Shown piece by piece: positions 59,500 to 64,000 of a stretch of DNA of 64,000 bases. The stretch comes from Tetracentron sinense. Taxonomy: Eukaryota > Streptophyta > Magnoliopsida > Trochodendrales > Trochodendraceae. The position numbers were made by a program, and so were the translations under genes. How positions within the stretch are numbered: the first letter of the stretch is position 1; the number at the start of each line of letters is the position of its first letter. The DNA lies in assembly GCA_015143295.1 (NCBI GenBank), contig CM026557.1, positions 22,725,760-22,789,759 of the forward strand. Direction: 5' to 3'. A model generated the notes under the pieces. That model had not been told where the DNA came from, searched no databases, and saw only the letters and a program-made list of their open reading frames with translations.

Positions 59500-59930
59500 C
59501 GCCGCCATCGCCCTGGGTATCAGTTATGAAGGAACCCCGACCAACCTGCCTACCGTCATCTTCTGGCTAGTCTACGGAGGAACCCCGACATCTATACCAA
59601 TGCCGACATCTCCTGACGTTCCACCAAGAAGGGACCACGATAGACACGGTGCCGACATCTTCTAACCCACCCAGAGAGGAACCCCGGACTATACACTATC
59701 TGATGTTTAGCCACTTTAAACTCCCTAGGACTCCGACATCTCCTGACTACCAGTCACGGAGGAACCACGAGCCATGCAGGACACCGCCACTCCTGACTTA
59801 GTCCAAGAGGCACCACGGACGACCTAGACAAACAGACCGACATCTCCCGACTATCAGTCACGGAGGAACCCCGGGCCTTACTGGGCACCGTCTCTCCTGA
59901 CCTAGTCAAAGAGGAACCACAGACTATACT
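59500..59930. repeat. Degenerate hairpin repeats in the chromovirus LTR
   Basis: Repeated CCGACATCTCCTGAC / GGAGGAACCCCG modules. Several fold as CTCC-x-GACT-loop-AGTC-x-GGAG, for example near 59730-59765 and 59840-59870. Others carry TGACCTAGTCA-type cores. Confidence 0.7.
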
Positions 59931-60399
59931 TAACCCTGGTTAGATTTTCTAACCACAGGTTAACCCCAGTTAACCCAAGCCTCGCTTGATTAACTGAAAT
60001 ACTTGGGCCTCGCGCCCGTGAACCAACTCCGGTAACACACCGTCCCGTTAGGGAACGTTTTCAAGCTAATGGATGTCTCCATAGCCTTACAAGACATGCA
60101 AAACAACTTTTCGTCACCCTAGGGTGGCGATACAATTTACCCGGGACCCGATCTGGGCTCCCTGAAGGACCACATAAAATCACAACATCATATAGGGGTC
60201 TCCTCCCCTTTTTCTTTCACGTCAAAAGACATGCATATACATCACATGAAATAATATAACAAAATAAGCGGAAAATGAGAAGAAAAGAGGGGTTTTACCG
60301 TTTCACGCGTTTCGAGGCCTCGTAGGCAAAAACGGATGTCACCAACGCGTTCCCAACGACGATCAACCCCGGGGTAGAGCGCATGCAACTTTCTCTCTC

Positions 60400-60752
60400 C
60401 ACTTTCTCTCTCTACCTTTTTCTCTCTCTCTCTACACGCAAAACGAGACGCCGGAGAGAAAATCGGACGCCGCCAACGCGTCGGGGACGCCGAAAAACCT
60501 CAAGGACCCACTTCTCTCTTCTTTCTCTCTCTACCTTTTCTCTCTCTCTCTCTACACGCAAAACGAGACGCCGGAGAGAAAATCGGACGCCGCCAACGCG
60601 TCGGGGACGCCGAAAAACCTCAAGGACCCACTTCTCTCTTCTTTCTCTCTCTACCTTTTTCTCTCTCTCTCTCTACACGCAAAACGAGACGCCGGAGAGA
60701 AAATCGGACGCCGCCAACGCGTCGGGGACGCCGAAAAACCTCAAGGAGACCT
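60400..60752. repeat. Three tandem copies of a 120-bp unit
   Basis: The marker TACACGCAAAACGAGACGCC is at 60433, 60553 and 60674. Units are almost identical and are separated by CT-rich tracts. On the sense strand this is the leader downstream of the TATA box. Confidence 0.95.
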
Positions 60753-60912
60753 CCCTTTCTCTCTCTTCCTTTCTCTCTCCTCTTTCTCTCTCTTCCTTTC
60801 TCTCTCCTCACTTTCTCTCTCTAAAATCTGTTGTGGCAGATTTTCTTTTTTTTCTTTTCTACTGTTGCAAAACGTGAGATTGAAAGGGGCTGTCCCCTAT
60901 TTATAATACAAG

Positions 60913-60969
60913 GGTCATGTGCCATGCACATGACCTCCGTTAATGGTCCCCGTTGACCAAGTCAACGGG
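60913..60969. repeat. Two perfect palindromes next to the LTR TATA box
   Basis: GGTCATGTGC-CAT-GCACATGACC (60913-60935) and CCCGTTGAC-CAA-GTCAACGGG (60949-60969), 7 and 43 bp upstream of the TATA box in the sense direction. Confidence 0.95.
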
Positions 60970-61609
60970 TTGACCATTTGACTATTATTTCGTATTTTTT
61001 CGCATATACGGCCTCCGTAATCCTACTTAATGACATCCGATTTTGACGAAACTTTAGGTGACCGAACTTGGGGCAATCCGACACCTACTGTTAAAATTTC
61101 GGGGAAAAATACTGAGTTTTGACAGCTGCACTTTAGTCCGGAAGAAAATTGCAAAACCCACTAATTTTCTGATTTCGGACACAAAACACGCTGTCGCTTT
61201 TTCGTTTGAGATAACTAACTGCCGTGACGACAGACATTAGTCCCCACGGCCGACCGACACGCATTAGTGCTAACCGCACGGATTTCTATTAGGATCTCCA
61301 ACAGATATTGGGTCCCACTTAATTTCTGGAAATATGGAAATTTCCCGTTTCTCTCAATTTATCACACATAATGGCCCCGCGGTCCCGCGAAATGATACTT
61401 GACGGAACCGATACGGTAGGGGTGTGTCCCGGCAGTCGACCGGCACACTGTGTGCGAATTTTTGCCAAATGATACTGAGATTTCCTCGGTGCACTTCAAC
61501 CCTGAGCAAAATCCCCTTCTTATTAATTTAACAATTAATTAACTAATTAACCTTCATTAAGGACCCATAAACACATAATTTTATTATATTAAAATTCCGG
61601 GTCGTTACA

Positions 61610-61622
61610 ATCTCCCCTCCTT
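61610..61622 (-). promoter_or_regulatory. Polypurine tract
   Basis: AAGGAGGGGAGAT on the minus strand, immediately before TGTAACG, the expected plus-strand primer site of the retroelement. Confidence 0.85.
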
Positions 61623-61655
61623 ACAAAAATTTCGTCCTCGAAATTTATATATACA

Positions 61656-63980
61656 CTAGTCATCAAATAACTGAGGATGATTGCTTCTAATGACATCTTC
61701 AAGTTCCCATGTGGCTTCCTCTATGCTATGGTGTTCCCATAAAACTTTAACTAGCTTAATCGTTTTGTTTCGTAACACCTGTTCCTTGCGGAACAAAATT
61801 ATCACTGGCTTTTCTTCAAAAGTTAAGTCCTCTCTGACTTGAATTGGTTCATATCGTATCATGTGCGAGGGATCATGTACATATTTTCTCAACATGGATA
61901 TGTGGAATACATTGTGAACCCTTGCCAGCTCTGGTGGTAACGCCAAACGGTAGGCTACACCTCCTATTTTAGCCAAAATCTCAAAAGGTCCAATGAATCG
62001 CGGACTTAACTTTCTCCGCTTTCCGAATCGTACAATACCTTTTGATGGAGAGATTTTCAAGAAGACATGGTCGCCGACTTGAAACTCTAAGTCCCGACGC
62101 TTTCCATCTGCATAGCTTTTCTGTCGACTTTGTGCAGATAATAACCTTGATCGAATCAACTCGATCTTCTTTGTTATTTCTTGCACCAACTCAGGTCCCA
62201 GTAGTTTACGTTCCCCTACTTCAGTCCAACATACTGGTGACTGACAACTCCTGCCATACAAGGCCTCGTAAGGAGCCATTTGAATACTTGCCTGATAACT
62301 GTTATTATATGCAAACTCGATCAATGGCAAGTGATCATCCCAGTTTCCTTCAAAGTCCAGACTGCAAGTGCGCATCATATCTTCTAGAGTTTGTATTGTG
62401 CGCTCAGACTGTCCATCGGTTTGCAGATGATAAGCTGTACTCATGTTTAGCTGCGTACCTAAAGCTTCTTGCAAGCTCCTCCAGAATCGGGAAGTAAATC
62501 GCGGATCGCGATCTGACACAATAGATACCGACACACCATGCAGCTTCACAATCTCCTTGATGTACAACTTTGATAAATTTTCCAAGGTTATGGTATCCTT
62601 TATAGCAAGAAAGTGAGCCGACTTCGTCAATCGATCAACTATCACCCAAACGGCATCATGTCCACTCCTTGTTTTTGGTAACCCCACCACAAAATCCATC
62701 GTAATGTGCTCCCATTTCCACTCGGGAATAGGCAATGAATTTAACAATCCAGGTGGTTTCTGATGTTCTGCCTTGACTTGCTGACAAACAAGGCATCGAG
62801 ATACATACTCTGCAATTTCTCTCTTCATGCCGTTCCACCAGTAGTTATTCTTCATATCCTGATACATCTTTGTACTTCCGGGGTGCACCGCAAAACGAGA
62901 TCGATGGGCCTCATTGAGCAGTTCATTCTTCAACTCAGGATTTCTAGGCACACAGATTCGACATTTGAATCGAAGTATTCCATCTTCAGATTCTTCAAAA
63001 TCACCCATTTTTCCTTGAAGAATCTTATCTCTGATAACTTTGATCTCCTGATCTTCCAACTGTGCTTCTTGAATCTTTTGTAATAACACTGGCTTGGCCT
63101 GAATACTAGCCAACTTGGCACTATTACCCTGGACTCCTAGACTCAGATTCCAACTCTTGAATTCTTCGATCATCTTCCATCGCTCGGCCCTCATATATGC
63201 TACAGATCCAACTGTCTTTCTACTCAGGGCATCAGCAACCACGTTACCCTTACCAGGATGATATTGGATTACATAATCATAATCCTTCAAGAATTCCATC
63301 CATCTACGCTGTCGCATATTGAGTTCCTTTTGGGAGAATAGATACTTTAAACTCTTGTGATCACTATAGATCACCAACTTCTCTCCATAAAGATAATGTC
63401 TCCAAATTTTTAGTGCGAATACTACCGCAGCTAACTCCAGGTCATGCGTGGGATAATTCCGTTCGTGAATCTTGAGTTGTCTCGAACCATAAGCAATGAC
63501 CTTTTTATTTTGCATTAAGACACAACCGAGTCCCTTACTGGAAGCATCGCAATACACCTCAAATCCTCCAGATCCTGAGGGAGTTGTCAATACTGGAGCG
63601 GTTGTTAATCTCTTCTTTAATTCTTGAAAGCTTCACTCCCGAGATGCCGTCCATTCAAACTTCACATCTTTCTTAGTCAATTCCGTTAATGGAGCTGCTA
63701 TCTTCGAGAAACCTTCTACAAATCTGCGGTAGTACCCAGCCAATCCCAGAAAACTTCGAATTTCAGTAACAGTGAATGGCCTTGCCCAATCGGTTACTGC
63801 CTGAATCTTGGAAGGATCAACAGATATTCCATTTCTTAACACAATATGTCCAAGAAAGGTTACTTCTTCCATCCAAAACTCGCACTTGGAGAACTTAGCA
63901 TACAGCTGATTATCTCTTAATGTCTGTAGCGTAATCCTCAAGTGCTCAGCGTGCTTCTCATGACTAGGTGAGTACACCAA
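61656..63980 (-). pseudogene. Chromovirus pol: RT end, RNase H, integrase, chromodomain
   Basis: Ty3/gypsy polyprotein running off the right edge. 63633-63980 is the RT C-terminal part ([34 protein letters not shown]). It stops at a TGA (63633-63635), after which the frame continues without shift into RNase H ([44 protein letters not shown]). Next come the HHCC zinc region ([15 protein letters not shown] ... RCLVCQQVK), the integrase core ([29 protein letters not shown]: the DDE triad) and a C-terminal [25 protein letters not shown] chromodomain-like tail ending at 61656. Length and tail suggest the Tekay/Del lineage. Gag, protease, most of RT and the 5' LTR lie to the right. A single stop suggests a fairly young copy. 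Confidence 0.93.
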
Positions 63981-64000
63981 GATATCATCAATAAATACCA

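Larger units (their letters stand above)
58586..61609 (-). mobile_element. 3' LTR of a Ty3/gypsy chromovirus, 3,024 bp
   Basis: The minus-strand start TGTAACGACCCGG lies directly after the purine tract that follows pol. The far end is GGCGTCACA. The 5-bp target flank on this side is ATTTC (58581-58585); the other copy is off the window. Sense TATA box TATAAATAGGGG at about 60895-60906, 705 bp into the LTR. R/U5 carries a 120-bp tandem repeat and degenerate hairpin repeats. Two perfect palindromes lie just upstream of the TATA box. Confidence 0.92.

Noticed and set aside
60383-60877. A 164-codon plus-strand open frame in the chromovirus LTR
   Set aside because: It is a by-product of the 120-bp tandem repeat; on the antisense strand of the element.
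62042-62497. A 151-codon plus-strand open frame
   Set aside because: Antisense shadow of the chromovirus integrase.

Overview
The window is nuclear DNA of a flowering plant. The evidence is an intron-rich gene with a chloroplast transit peptide, AT-rich introns, and plant-type LINE-1, Ty1/copia, Ty3/gypsy, hAT, CACTA, FAR1-type MULE and Helitron-like sequences. The species cannot be told. No bacterial-style operons, CRISPR arrays, rRNA genes or convincing tRNA genes were seen.

Positions 1-24,583 (minus strand) hold one host gene, a chloroplast polynucleotide phosphorylase (PNP1). I assembled eight exons from fragments; all splice in phase and give 288 codons (transit peptide and the first part of the first RNase PH core). 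The gene continues past the left edge. Most of its 24 kb is intron: 8.8, 6.5, 3.6 and 3.3 kb introns carry two LINE-1 copies, LINE scraps and five small hAT-like elements, several with intact 8-bp target duplications.

Positions 24,600-46,500 are mostly retrotransposon debris: a decayed copia element (27.1-30.3 kb), an LTR of about 2.6 kb (30.3-32.9 kb), a duplicated LINE-derived block (25.9 and 32.9 kb) split by a solo LTR (33,516-36,010, TSD CCTAA), two LTR fragments (36.5-37.1 and 38.6-39.9 kb), and a solo LTR (40,914-46,430) with a second solo LTR of the same family nested inside it in the opposite direction (41,713-44,472, TSD AAGAT).

Positions 46,700-58,500 hold a hAT element with a CACTA element nested inside it that carries a PPR-gene fragment, a FAR1/MULE transposase pseudogene, small hAT-like and Helitron-like elements, and the apparent first exons of an unidentified plus-strand gene. 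From 58,586 to the right edge is a minus-strand Ty3/gypsy chromovirus: a 3,024-bp LTR, integrase with a chromodomain-like tail, RNase H and part of RT, with one in-frame stop.

The most unusual signal is inside the LTRs. At least four carry arrays of 14-16 bp CpG-rich palindromes upstream of a TATA box. In three of them the units lie in blocks with a period of about 21 bp and share the core CGATCGATCG, while the outer bases differ between LTRs in a paired way (AC/GT, TA/TA, TG/CA). Downstream of the TATA box, in the part expected to be transcribed, the same LTRs carry tandem hairpin-forming repeats. In one, five hairpins have nearly the same loop but different stems, with matched changes on both arms. 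The layout is shared while the sequences are not.
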